Assembly: GCA_964633285.1 (NCBI GenBank)
Contig: CAZWGA010000014.1
Location: forward strand, 1 to 64,000
Reading direction: 5' to 3'
DNA length: 64,000 bases
Source of the DNA: 20CM-2-55-15 sp964633285
Lineage (GTDB): Bacteria > Acidobacteriota > Terriglobia > 20CM-2-55-15
Position 1 is the stretch's first letter. Each line of letters starts with the position of its first letter. The position numbers and the translations under genes are program-made. The notes beneath the pieces are model-generated. The model was not told the DNA's origin. It saw only the letters and a program-made list of their open reading frames with translations, and ran no database searches. Shown here piece after piece: positions 34,391 through 42,966 of the stretch.

Positions 34391-34977
34391 TCAATCCAGG
34401 ATGATCCATCCCAAAACCATCGTTTGATTCGGCCGGCGGGCGAAATTGTTATCGCCGCCCAGCCTCCCGATCCGGCAATGCGGTTATCCTTGAAATACTT
34501 GACGAAACCTTTATTCGTGCAGGTTCCACTGGAATAAGCGCAAGGCAGACCGGTTGAATTGAACGATGGATCCGTGGTCTCAGGTGTAAAACCAAGAAGA
34601 GACGTGTTGATCCCTGCAGGAGCATTCGCGCCGGAAGGCGTGGTAAACGTGGAGATCGGTGCTTCCATTTCCACTTGCGGATCCTGCGAAAACAGAGTTG
34701 TGGATCCTCCGGCATCTTTCACGTAGTAGATCAGCGAATACGGAGCTGTCGATCGATTGAAGTTCAGCGCGGTTTTCGTTTTATTCTGTTGAACCGCTAC
34801 CATTCGGCAATTCTGAAGCAGGCCCGATACGCTGGTCATACTCGAGCGCAGCTTCATATTGGCAATCATTGTCGAAAAGACGGGTAGCCCGATCGCGGTC
34901 ACAACCAGACCGATCGCTACGACAATGAGCACTTCCATGAGGGAAAATGCCGCCTGAGAGCGTATAGGTCTACGCAT
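34387..34977 (-). CDS. FimT/GspH-like minor pilin
   Basis: A 196-residue prepilin, first gene of the minor-pilin operon. The pilin helix FSLMEVLIVVAIGLVV with E+5 is clear, and the globular domain has the FimT/GspH features (LLQNCRMVAVQQNKTKTAL; ITISPAGRIKRW). The residue before the cleavage site is alanine (SQAA/FSLME) instead of the near-invariant glycine, which may slow or alter PilD processing. I choose ATG 34977 because GGAG lies shortly upstream; ATG 35001 would add eight residues. Confidence 0.82.
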   Translation of the reverse strand: MRRPIRSQAAFSLMEVLIVVAIGLVVTAIGLPVFSTMIANMKLRSSMTSVSGLLQNCRMVAVQQNKTKTALNFNRSTAPYSLIYYVKDAGGSTTLFSQDPQVEMEAPISTFTTPSGANAPAGINTSLLGFTPETTDPSFNSTGLPCAYSSGTCTNKGFVKYFKDNRIAGSGGWAAITISPAGRIKRWFWDGSSWIE

Positions 34978-35125
34978 ACATCTGCTCCGTCGGAGGATCA
35001 TCGTAGTCTAATGTCGCACTCGCGCAAAAGGAATTCTAAAGTCGCTTTCGGGGGGCGTATAGTCGCGCTGTGAAAACAATCGATCCGGCGGCCATCTTGA
35101 ATATTTTGATAGGTTTTGCCCGGCC

Positions 35126-35611
35126 ATGAGCCGGCCTCTCGTGGAGCTGATTCAGGTAAAATCAGAGCCCGCCCTCAACTCGATCCGGATGCTCTTTCTT
35201 GAATACGCGCACTCTCTGGATTTCAATCTTTGCTTCCAAAGTTTTGACAAAGAACTCACCCAACTTCCCGGCGATTATGCTTTGCCCGGCGGCCGTCTGG
35301 TTCTGGCTGAAGTCGGCCATTCACCCGCGGGTTGCATCGCTCTGAAGCGTCTTGAAGCAGGCGTCTGCGAAATGAAACGGCTCTATGTCAAGCCGGAGTT
35401 TCGGGGTCTGGGTATTGGATTGAAACTGGCCCGCCACATTATTGATGAGGCTCGCTTCGTGGGTTACCAGACCATGCGGCTGGACACCATCGCGGGGAAA
35501 ATGGAATCGGCTATAGCCTTGTACCGGTCTCTGGGCTTCAATGAAATTCCGCCCTACTACGAAAACCCCATTCCGAACGCCTTATACATGGAATTGCGTT
35601 TGAAAGAATAA
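35126..35611 (+). CDS. GNAT family N-acetyltransferase
   Basis: A 161-residue acetyltransferase. The acetyl-CoA loop is visible as MKRLYVKPEFRGLGIGLKLA (R-x-x-G-x-G), followed by the helix and the C-terminal ALYRSLGFNEIPPYY segment with its conserved tyrosine. It transfers an acetyl group to an amine; the acceptor is not readable. It is a single gene facing the amine oxidase, with 10 bases between the stops, and lies downstream of a 124-base spacer shared with the divergent pilin operon. Confidence 0.85.
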   Translation: MSRPLVELIQVKSEPALNSIRMLFLEYAHSLDFNLCFQSFDKELTQLPGDYALPGGRLVLAEVGHSPAGCIALKRLEAGVCEMKRLYVKPEFRGLGIGLKLARHIIDEARFVGYQTMRLDTIAGKMESAIALYRSLGFNEIPPYYENPIPNALYMELRLKE

Positions 35612-35621
35612 GGAAAGTTCA

Positions 35622-36740
35622 TCAAATCATGGCTTCATCCCAAAACAGCTCGTTACGCGCGAACCGGCTTAAGGACAATATGGACGCATCGATGGTTTCG
35701 AAGCGGCCCAGCCGGATCAGCTCTGAAGTCAACTTTCCTGTTGCTGCCGACATCATCAACCCGTGGCCGCTGAAACCCGCCGCAATGTAGAGACCGTCGA
35801 AGCCGGGGACTCTATCAATGATGCCGTTGTGATCCGGGGTCATTTCGTACAAGCCACCCCAGCCGAAAACCAGCTTCAGGCCGGAGAACTCCGGAACGCG
35901 CCGCACAAGTTCGGGCATCCAGTTTCGATGGAAGTTTTCGATATCGCAGCCGAAGCGAACGCCGGGCTGTTCGTCAAAGTTCGTTCTGGCAATCACGATT
36001 TCATCGTTCCTCCATCCACGCCAGTGAACGCCCTCGGGATCGATAACGACCGGAAACTCGTACGTCCACGGCCGAGGCAGCGCGCATCGAAACAATTGCT
36101 GGCGGACAGGAGTAACCGGCACATCGACGCCCGCCAGTTTCGCAACAGTTCCGGAATAGGCTCCTGCGGCAATAACGATGACGGCAGCATCGATCCGGCC
36201 GGCTTTCAAAGTCTGCACGCAGCCCTGCTCGATTTTATGAATTTCATCGGAGATGTAAGTCACGCCGAGTTGTTCAGCGCGCATACGATAACTTCGCAGC
36301 GTCGCTCGCGGATCCACGTATCCGTCTTGCGGGCCAAACAGGCCGCCGGCCAGATCGTCACAATAGAGTTCAGGAACGAGTTTCCGAATCTCGGGAACGG
36401 TCAGAAGCACGCATTCGGCGCCGAGGGACTTTTGAACTTCATAACGGCGCTGTACCTTCGCCCAGTTCGATTCGTTGGCCAGAAAAAGATATCCACGCTG
36501 CCGGAATTGAACGTCTGGAAACTGCGCGATCACCTTGAGGCTGTACCGAACCATTTGGACATTCACAGCCGACATGAATTGCTGCCGCACACCGCCCATG
36601 GCCAGAGCGCTTGAAGCGAATTGGTAGCTGGGATCGCGTTCGATGACGAGAACACGGCCGCGGATTCCATCCTGAATCAAATTGAAGGCAACGCTCGAAC
36701 CCACAACGCCGCCTCCGATAATGACGATGCCGGCGTTCAT
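35622..36740 (-). CDS. FAD-dependent amine/amino-acid oxidoreductase (DAO family)
   Basis: A 372-residue flavoprotein. The dinucleotide fold opens with IVIIGGGVVGSSVAF (GxGxxG), and later LYIAAGFSGHGLMMSAATG is the typical C-terminal FAD motif of sarcosine/glycine/dimethylglycine oxidase-like proteins. It would oxidise a secondary or tertiary amine. It follows the osmoprotectant transporter genes by 26 bases on the same strand, so I infer that it degrades the imported N-methylated compound. It could also be a D-amino-acid or proline-type dehydrogenase. Confidence 0.82.
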   Translation of the reverse strand: MNAGIVIIGGGVVGSSVAFNLIQDGIRGRVLVIERDPSYQFASSALAMGGVRQQFMSAVNVQMVRYSLKVIAQFPDVQFRQRGYLFLANESNWAKVQRRYEVQKSLGAECVLLTVPEIRKLVPELYCDDLAGGLFGPQDGYVDPRATLRSYRMRAEQLGVTYISDEIHKIEQGCVQTLKAGRIDAAVIVIAAGAYSGTVAKLAGVDVPVTPVRQQLFRCALPRPWTYEFPVVIDPEGVHWRGWRNDEIVIARTNFDEQPGVRFGCDIENFHRNWMPELVRRVPEFSGLKLVFGWGGLYEMTPDHNGIIDRVPGFDGLYIAAGFSGHGLMMSAATGKLTSELIRLGRFETIDASILSLSRFARNELFWDEAMI

Positions 36741-36766
36741 ACAGTTGATTTCACCGAGGTCCGCAC

Positions 36767-38251
36767 TTACTTCAATCCTCCCAAAAACTCTTTCACAACA
36801 TCTTTGACATCCCGGTGCAATCCGTCGACGGCGTAATTCATCCGGCGCATCTGTTCCTCTGAAATCTTTCCACCCAGTTCCCGCAATGCTTCCCGCACTT
36901 CAGGATGTTTCATCACAACGGCCGAGCGAATCAGAGGAACGGCATCGTAAGGCGGAAAATAGTGCTTGTCGTCCTCCAGCACAACGAGGCCAAGCGCATC
37001 GATGAGGCCGTCCGTCGAATTTCCTGCAATGAAATCGACCTGACGGTCTGCTGCGGCTTTGTACGTCAGCCCCAACTCCATGACGCGCGGTGGAAGTGGA
37101 AATCGCAAATTGTATGTTTTGGCGAGCCCGGGGTAGCCGTCCTGCCTGTCCACGAACTCGTAACCGAAACCCGCAACCCAGTGCTGGGTTTGCGGGGCAG
37201 CATCGGAAATGGTTTTGAGATTGAATTTCGCTGCGTCCGATTTCCTCACGATGATGGCAAAGGTGTTGTTGAATCCGAGGGGCTCAGTCCAGTCGATATT
37301 GAAGCGGGATTGATAAGCATTTTTCACTTTTTCGTAAACCTGCCTCGAATCATTGAAGGGTGCTTCCTTCAGTATCGCGGTCAGGCTCGTGCCGGTGTAT
37401 TCGACGTATGCGTCCAGTTGGCCGGCAACGAGCGCTTCATGGCAAACGAGTGTGCCGCCAAGGTTCAGCTTTCGATCCACCGGCAGGTGCGTTTTCTGTT
37501 CGATCTGCTGCGCGAGCATTTCTCCAAGAATGACCTGTTCCGTGAAGTCCTTCGATCCAACGACAATGCGCTCGGTGCGGGAGCAAGACGAGAGGCACAC
37601 CGCGAGACACACGAGGAAGAATGCTTTTGAAAACCGTTTTTCAACGGCGCCCAATCCGAAGTCCGCAACCAGAGCGAGAAAGGCGGCGGGAATCGCCCCG
37701 GCAAGGATCAGCCGGCTGTCGACCATGGATACACCTCGAAAGATGAACATGCCGAGACCGCCCGCGCCTACCGCGGCAGCAATCGTCGCCACTCCGACTC
37801 CGATAACGGTTGCCACGCGAATGCCTGCGAAGATGACTCCGAGCGACAACGGAATTTCAACTTTCCATAACAATTGCGCGTCCGTCATACCCATCCCGCG
37901 GCCGGCTTCGCGAATCGCGGGATCGACGCTGGAAATTCCAGTGAACGTGTTGCGCATTATCGGTAAGAGCGAATACAGAACCAGCGCGACGATTGCCGTT
38001 CGCGCGCCGATGCCGCCGATAAAAGGCAGCGGAATCAGAAATCCAAACAGCGCGAGACTCGGAATCGTTTGAACGATGTTCACGAAAGTCAGAATCGGCC
38101 GGCTCAGGCCGGGCTTTCGCGTCATGAGGATCCCCACAGGGAGTCCAATTCCGGCTGCGATGAGAATGGCCAGCCCGACCATCATGAGATGCTCGGCCGT
38201 AAGCTGCAAAACTTCGGCTCGATGACTCCACATGAAATCGAAAACATTCAT
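36767..38251 (-). CDS. Osmoprotectant ABC transporter permease/substrate-binding fusion (OpuBC-like)
   Basis: A 494-residue fusion. Residues 1-200 form a permease with about five helices and the EAA loop (IREAGRGMGMTDAQLLWKVEIPL). After a lipobox-like LAVCLSSCS, residues about 220-494 are an OpuAC-type binding protein (IVVGSKDFTEQVILGEMLAQQI). In E. coli and Bacillus these are usually separate chains, although fusions of this kind are known. The system imports glycine betaine, carnitine or choline. It overlaps the ATPase gene by four bases. Confidence 0.88.
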   Translation of the reverse strand: MNVFDFMWSHRAEVLQLTAEHLMMVGLAILIAAGIGLPVGILMTRKPGLSRPILTFVNIVQTIPSLALFGFLIPLPFIGGIGARTAIVALVLYSLLPIMRNTFTGISSVDPAIREAGRGMGMTDAQLLWKVEIPLSLGVIFAGIRVATVIGVGVATIAAAVGAGGLGMFIFRGVSMVDSRLILAGAIPAAFLALVADFGLGAVEKRFSKAFFLVCLAVCLSSCSRTERIVVGSKDFTEQVILGEMLAQQIEQKTHLPVDRKLNLGGTLVCHEALVAGQLDAYVEYTGTSLTAILKEAPFNDSRQVYEKVKNAYQSRFNIDWTEPLGFNNTFAIIVRKSDAAKFNLKTISDAAPQTQHWVAGFGYEFVDRQDGYPGLAKTYNLRFPLPPRVMELGLTYKAAADRQVDFIAGNSTDGLIDALGLVVLEDDKHYFPPYDAVPLIRSAVVMKHPEVREALRELGGKISEEQMRRMNYAVDGLHRDVKDVVKEFLGGLK

Positions 38252-38976
38252 GCGCAGCTCTCCACAAATGCTCTCGCTTCGGGATGGCTGAGTCCGCGGA
38301 ATTCTCCGGCAGACACAAGAGCCACCAGCGCGCCGTCCTTCATCAATCCAATGCGGTCAGCCAGAACGAATGCTTCACGCAAATCATGAGTCACAAAGAC
38401 CATGGTTTTTCCGAGGCGTTTCTGGAGCGCCTTGAATTCTTTCTGAATTTCCGACCGTGTCACAGGATCCAGAGCTCCGAACGGCTCATCCAACAGAAGA
38501 ACCGATGGATCCGCTGCGAGAGCGCGCGCCACTCCCACACGTTGCCGCTGCCCTCCGGAAAGTTCGCGCGGAAGCCGGCCGGCAAATCGATCGGGTTCCA
38601 AACCCACAAGCGAGAGCATCTCGCGAACCCGTGATTTCACCTTCTGCGCCGGCCATGCTTCCAAAGAAGGAACCAAAGCAACATTTCGCTCAACTGTGAA
38701 GTGAGGAAACAAACCGATTTCCTGGATGACGTATCCAATACGCCGCCGCAATCGGATCGGATCCCAATCCGTGCTTTTTGTGCCTTCGATCACAACCTCG
38801 CCGGACGTCGGCTCAAGCAGACGATTGATCAGCTTCAGCGTTGTGGTTTTTCCCGAACCGCTGCGGCCCAACAGCACAACCGTTTCACCGGCTTCGACAC
38901 GGAATGAAATATTTTCGACGAGAGCGCGGCTACCAATGGTGTAAGCCGCATTGCGAAACTCCACGATGCTCGTCAT
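38248..38976 (-). CDS. Osmoprotectant ABC transporter ATP-binding protein (OpuCA-like)
   Basis: A 242-residue ABC ATPase with Walker A GRSGSGKT, signature LSGGQRQRVGVARALA and Walker B VLLLDEPFGALDP, as in ProV/OpuCA. It lacks the C-terminal CBS pair of longer OpuCA proteins. I start it at ATG 38976 (MTSIVEFRN); the open frame extends to 39198 but that part runs into the alanine racemase promoter and has no family match. It is first in a three-gene operon with the permease fusion and the amine oxidase. Confidence 0.88.
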   Translation of the reverse strand: MTSIVEFRNAAYTIGSRALVENISFRVEAGETVVLLGRSGSGKTTTLKLINRLLEPTSGEVVIEGTKSTDWDPIRLRRRIGYVIQEIGLFPHFTVERNVALVPSLEAWPAQKVKSRVREMLSLVGLEPDRFAGRLPRELSGGQRQRVGVARALAADPSVLLLDEPFGALDPVTRSEIQKEFKALQKRLGKTMVFVTHDLREAFVLADRIGLMKDGALVALVSAGEFRGLSHPEARAFVESCA

Positions 38977-39066
38977 TGCGGGAGTGTAGCGCACGGAATT
39001 CCAGGGACGCACCCCCGAATTCCGGAATTTGGGTGATTTAGGCCTCTGACACCGAATTATCGAATT

Positions 39067-40203
39067 ATGATTCTGATGATGCTTTCCTGGATTGAAATCG
39101 ACGCCGCGAGACTGCGCTCCAACATCGATGCCTTGAGAAGCGCCGCAACGCCCGGGACCGCTGTGATGGTCGTCGTTAAAGCCAACGCCTATGGACACGG
39201 TCTCGAAGCCGTTGCTCCGATCGCCGCGGAGAGAGCGGACTGGCTGGGTGTGAATAATCTGGATGAAGCGTTAACGATTACGCGCCTGGGAATCGCAAAA
39301 CCTGTTGCCATTCTCGGCCACACGCCTCTCGATCGCCTGGAGCAAGTCGCTCGAAACGGATACCGGCAGGTTCTCTATCGTCTGGATGTGGCGAAAGCCC
39401 TGTCCGATGCAGCGCAAAAAACAGGAGCGGCCGCAAAAGTCCATCTGAAAATCGAAACGGGAACGAATCGGCAGGGAATTCCGCTCGATGAATTGGAAGA
39501 GTTCGGGCAACAGCTTTTGAAATTGCGAGCTGTTGAAGTGGAGGGCGCGTATACGCACTTCGCCAACATCGAAGACACACTCGATCCGTCATTCGCGCAG
39601 TTACAGCTTCAACGATTTCAGGAAGCCCTGGCTCTGCTCCAGAAGACCGGTATTCGTCCGGCACACGTTCACGCTTCGGCAACCGCCGGTTCTCTGTTGT
39701 ATCCGGAAATGGATTTCACAATGATCCGGGCGGGAATTGGAACCTACGGAATCTGGCCTTCGCGCGAAACTCAGATCGCGGCGAGAGAACGCGGAAGGCG
39801 CCCGGCGCTTGCCCCTGTGCTGAGCTGGAAGACGCGTGTCGTTCAAGTAAAGGAAGTAAACGCGGGATCGTATGTCGGTTACGGACTCAGCTATCGCGCA
39901 AGCCATGCGATGAAAGTGGCGGTGCTGCCGATGGGTTATTACGACGGCTACGATCGGAAGCTTTCGAGCGCCGGACGCGCGCTGATTCATGGTCAGCCTG
40001 CGAGCGTGGTTGGCCGGATTGCGATGAATATGACCATGCTGGATGTAACGGACACCGGCGCGCAACTCGATGAGGAAGTCGTTCTGATCGGCCGTCAGAA
40101 TTCCGGAGAGATTCGAGCCGAGGAACTGGCGGAAAAAATCGGCACCATTCCTTACGAAGTCGTTGCCCGAATCAATCCGCTGTTGCCGCGGGTCATCCGG
40201 TAA
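39067..40203 (+). CDS. alr: Alanine racemase
   Basis: A 378-residue PLP enzyme that interconverts L- and D-alanine for peptidoglycan. The PLP lysine is K38 in VVVKANAYGHG, and the second catalytic base region is present (SYVGYGLSYRASHAMKVAVL, with the tyrosine of YGLSYR), as well as PMGYYDGYDR and the C-terminal GTIPYEVVARINPLLPRVIR. Length is typical. The exact start among ATG 39067, 39076 and 39079 is uncertain. It stands alone, diverging from the Opu operon. Confidence 0.94.
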   Translation: MILMMLSWIEIDAARLRSNIDALRSAATPGTAVMVVVKANAYGHGLEAVAPIAAERADWLGVNNLDEALTITRLGIAKPVAILGHTPLDRLEQVARNGYRQVLYRLDVAKALSDAAQKTGAAAKVHLKIETGTNRQGIPLDELEEFGQQLLKLRAVEVEGAYTHFANIEDTLDPSFAQLQLQRFQEALALLQKTGIRPAHVHASATAGSLLYPEMDFTMIRAGIGTYGIWPSRETQIAARERGRRPALAPVLSWKTRVVQVKEVNAGSYVGYGLSYRASHAMKVAVLPMGYYDGYDRKLSSAGRALIHGQPASVVGRIAMNMTMLDVTDTGAQLDEEVVLIGRQNSGEIRAEELAEKIGTIPYEVVARINPLLPRVIR

Positions 40204-40210
40204 ACGCGAG

Positions 40211-40696
40211 TTACGCGTCCGTTTTCATCAGCGTTCGATATTTTCCGCGGAAATAGAGTAGTGGTTGCTGTCCCGCCTGGCGCACTTCGGCATTCCGGAC
40301 TTCTCCCAGGAAGATCTGATGATCGCCGCCGGGAAAAATCTGCACTGTCTCGCACTCCATCACAGCGATAGCGTTCTGCAACAAAGGCATTCCGAGTTTG
40401 CCTTCGAAATAAATGGTGGAGGGCCGCTCGGCGTCCTTCTTCGCAAAGATACGCGACATATCTTCCTGATGTTCGGAAAGGATGCTGACGCCAAAATGTT
40501 TTGAATCCTTGAAGGCCTGAAGTCCGCTCAGACGATTATCGAAACACACCAGCACAAGGATGGGATCCAGCGATACGGAGGTAAATGAATTGACGGTCAG
40601 GCCATAGGGTTGACCGGCACGATCTTTGGTCGTAACCACGGTGATTCCCGTGGCGAAATTTCCCATCACAAGGCGGAATTGATCGGAAGTTACCAT
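40211..40696 (-). CDS. Flavin reductase (HpaC/RutF-like)
   Basis: A 161-residue flavin-reductase-like domain with the expected N-terminus (FRLVMGNFATGITVVTTKD), GLTVNSFTSVSLDPILVLVC for FMN binding and the closing QPLLYFRGKYRTL. Such enzymes reduce FMN or FAD with NAD(P)H for a partner monooxygenase or act alone. No monooxygenase is adjacent. I choose ATG 40696; the frame is open to 40852 but would run into the divergent VWA gene. Confidence 0.85.
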   Translation of the reverse strand: MVTSDQFRLVMGNFATGITVVTTKDRAGQPYGLTVNSFTSVSLDPILVLVCFDNRLSGLQAFKDSKHFGVSILSEHQEDMSRIFAKKDAERPSTIYFEGKLGMPLLQNAIAVMECETVQIFPGGDHQIFLGEVRNAEVRQAGQQPLLYFRGKYRTLMKTDA

Positions 40697-40702
40697 AGGC
40701 CG

Positions 40703-40730
40703 TTTATCATAGCCCAAACCGTAATATAAT
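40703..40730 (+). promoter_or_regulatory. Sigma70-type promoter of the VWA gene
   Basis: TTTATC (40703-40708), a 16-base spacer and a perfect TATAAT (40725-40730) precede the ATG at 40749 by 18 bases. Confidence 0.6.
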
Positions 40731-40748
40731 CCGCCGCGAGAATACCCG

Positions 40749-41717
40749 ATGAAACGGCGGCATCTGCTCATTGCATTGTTTACGGCGATCGTGATGACGG
40801 CCGCGATACTCGCGGCGCAGGTGCGGGTGGACGTTCGGTTGGTGAACGTCATTGCAACCGTTACGGACCTACGCGGCCACTACATCACTAATCTATCTTC
40901 GAGCAACTTCCTCGTGGAAGAAGACGGCAAATCCCAGGAGATTTCCCATTTCACTCAGGATCATGATGTGCCGGTCAGCGTCGGAATTCTTCTGGATACG
41001 AGCGGGAGCATGGAACGAAAAATCCGGACCGCTGTTGAAGCCGTGGACCGATTCATCCGGCGTATCCACGCCGACGATGAGATTTTCCTGATAACGTTCT
41101 CGGGCGAGCCGACTCTCCGGCAGGATTTCACGGCGGATCGTGAAAAGCTTTCGCAGTCTCTTCGCCGTATCACGGCATCCGGAGGAACGGCCCTCTACGA
41201 TTCATTGACGGAAGGATTTGGAAAGCTTCGCGGCGGACGGCATGCCAAGCGAGTCATCCTTGTTATTACGGATGGCCAGGACACCGCCAGTGTCGCCCAC
41301 CTGAGCAACGTTGTGCAGACCATCCGCGAATCCGAAATGCTGGTATACCCGATCGGCATTTCCGCTTTGACTTACGCAAGGGGACTCGATCAAAATCCGT
41401 TCTCTTTTCCTATGCCGGCGCTGGTTTCGTCCAGGCTCACAAGCCAGGGCAAAATCGACGAAGTGGATATCAATGTTCTTCACACCCTCGCCGAGAACAG
41501 CGGCGGAAGGGCTTTCCTGCTTGCCGAAAGCCTGATCAATCACGGATCACAAATCGAAAAAGTTCTCGATACCATCGCAGACGAACTACGCAGCCAGTAC
41601 ACGCTGGGATACTATCCCGCGCATCCGGACGACGGCATGTATCACTCGATTCGCATTCGCACCAAAGATGGAGAAAACGTGAGAGCGCGCCGGGGATACG
41701 TGGCGAAATCGTCGTAG
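40749..41717 (+). CDS. VWFA-related secreted protein (Acidobacteria type)
   Basis: A 322-residue exported protein: signal peptide through AILAAQ, then VRVDVRLVNVIATVTDLRG and NFLVEEDGKSQEISHF, which is the typical opening of the VWFA-related family abundant in Acidobacteria. The VWA domain has a complete MIDAS start, D83-x-S85-x-S87 (DTSGSM), and the later VITDGQDTAS. It ends with LGYYPAHPDDGMYHSIRIRT. VWA domains bind ligands through a metal ion; the ligand here is unknown. The gene supports the phylum assignment. Confidence 0.85.
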   Translation: MKRRHLLIALFTAIVMTAAILAAQVRVDVRLVNVIATVTDLRGHYITNLSSSNFLVEEDGKSQEISHFTQDHDVPVSVGILLDTSGSMERKIRTAVEAVDRFIRRIHADDEIFLITFSGEPTLRQDFTADREKLSQSLRRITASGGTALYDSLTEGFGKLRGGRHAKRVILVITDGQDTASVAHLSNVVQTIRESEMLVYPIGISALTYARGLDQNPFSFPMPALVSSRLTSQGKIDEVDINVLHTLAENSGGRAFLLAESLINHGSQIEKVLDTIADELRSQYTLGYYPAHPDDGMYHSIRIRTKDGENVRARRGYVAKSS

Positions 41718-41720
41718 CGC

Positions 41721-42410
41721 TCAGGCACCCCGGCAAATTCGAAACCCGTAATCGGTATACGCGTATGCGGGCGGGAGACTGCTTCGATGAGCCGCGCGCG
41801 ATGCTTTGATTTGATGGCGCCATGATCCGCCGCGGGAAACGCGGCGTGTGCCGTTTTCAGGTCCCGCCGGATTTCTTTCAGGCGATATCGAGTAATAGTC
41901 TTCGGCGTACCAATCCGCGCACCACTCGTGAACGTTATCACCGATATTGACGAGGCCATAACCGTTCGCCCGCCATTGACCAACCGGCCGCGGAGAATGC
42001 CAATCACCGTGGAAGTATTCGAAGCGGGAGGGAGATTCATTTCCCCACGCATAATCGGCATCATCGATTCCGCCGCGGCATGCCTTCTCCCACTCCGCTT
42101 CGGTCGGAAGCCGGCACGGCGTGCCAATCCATTTTGAGAGCCATTCGCAGTAGGATGCGGCGGCGAACCAACTCACTCCCACGACCGGTTGATCCGGGCC
42201 GCTGAAGAGCGGATCCTGCCATCCCGCAGGTTCAACGTACCTGGTGCCGTCGAGAAACAGGGCGTACTCGCGGCGAGTCACTGGCGCGCGCGCCATCTCG
42301 AACGAGTCGAGCCAGACCCGATGCCTCGGACTCTCCCAGCGATAGTGATTTTCGGAGCCCATCCAGAACCATCCCTCTGGAATCAAAATGAAATCCGAGC
42401 GCAAAACCAT
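41721..42410 (-). CDS. Formylglycine-generating-enzyme-like (SUMF1 domain) protein
   Basis: A 229-residue SUMF1/FGE-sulfatase-family protein. Family motifs are FILIPEGWFWMGSE at the start, PVVGVSWFAAASYCEWLS, CRLPTEAEWEKACRGG, NIGDNVHEWCADWY and RRVSRGGSWRH. It lacks the closely spaced catalytic cysteine pair of true FGEs near the end (only YGFRICRGA is seen), so sulfatase activation is doubtful; many family members have other roles. No sulfatase is adjacent. I start at ATG 42410; the open frame upstream overlaps the divergent CBS gene. Confidence 0.8.
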   Translation of the reverse strand: MVLRSDFILIPEGWFWMGSENHYRWESPRHRVWLDSFEMARAPVTRREYALFLDGTRYVEPAGWQDPLFSGPDQPVVGVSWFAAASYCEWLSKWIGTPCRLPTEAEWEKACRGGIDDADYAWGNESPSRFEYFHGDWHSPRPVGQWRANGYGLVNIGDNVHEWCADWYAEDYYSISPERNPAGPENGTRRVSRGGSWRHQIKASRAAHRSSLPPAYAYTDYGFRICRGA

Positions 42411-42519
42411 GCCGCTATTCTGACAAATATGTATGCAGATTGAAGGATGCAATCGATGGTCTGTTGAGGTACTATGCACGGATATATTTTTCAACTTGCG
42501 CTTACATGAGGAGGGAAAG

Positions 42520-42954
42520 ATGGGTCTCCTGAGAATCGCCCGAATGCCACTCGTGACGGTCACGCCACAGGCAACAGTCTTGGAAGCCGTTCGAACGATG
42601 GATCGGGAAAGTATAGGCGCCGTTGCGGTAACCGATGGCAACCTTCTCGTCGGTATGTTCAGCGAACGCGACCTCATGCTTCGTGTGGTTCTTGAGGGCC
42701 GCGATCCCCAACGGACACGCATCAGAGACGTCATGACCTCCCCTGTTGAAACAATTCCGCGCGAAGCTACCCCCGACGATGCCTTGAAGGCCATGCTGGA
42801 AAAACATATCCGGCATCTGCCCGTGGTCGAGCAGGACGGCAGACTGACCGGCATGATCTCCGTTCGTAATTTGCTGCAGGAAAAAGTCGACGAACTGACC
42901 GATCAGCTCGATTCCCTTGAAGCCTATTTCACGGCGGACGGTTTCGGCGGCTGA
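42520..42954 (+). CDS. Two-CBS-domain protein
   Basis: A 144-residue protein that is essentially a CBS pair: MPLVTVTPQATVLEAVRTM with VGMFSERDLMLRVV for the first, and VMTSPVETIPREATPDDAL with HLPVVEQDGRLTGMISVRNLL for the second. CBS pairs bind adenosine nucleotides and usually regulate another protein. A short helical tail follows (DELTDQLDSLEAYF). ATG 42520 is preceded by a strong AGGAGGG. It stands alone. Confidence 0.9.
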   Translation: MGLLRIARMPLVTVTPQATVLEAVRTMDRESIGAVAVTDGNLLVGMFSERDLMLRVVLEGRDPQRTRIRDVMTSPVETIPREATPDDALKAMLEKHIRHLPVVEQDGRLTGMISVRNLLQEKVDELTDQLDSLEAYFTADGFGG

Positions 42955-42966
42955 GACAACTCGCGT

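Noticed and set aside
35763..36614. 283-residue plus-strand open frame
   Set aside because: Antisense to the FAD oxidoreductase; composition typical of a shadow.
38977..39066. Repeated GAATTCC words before alr as a regulatory repeat
   Set aside because: Only short six- to seven-base matches at irregular spacing; no convincing operator.
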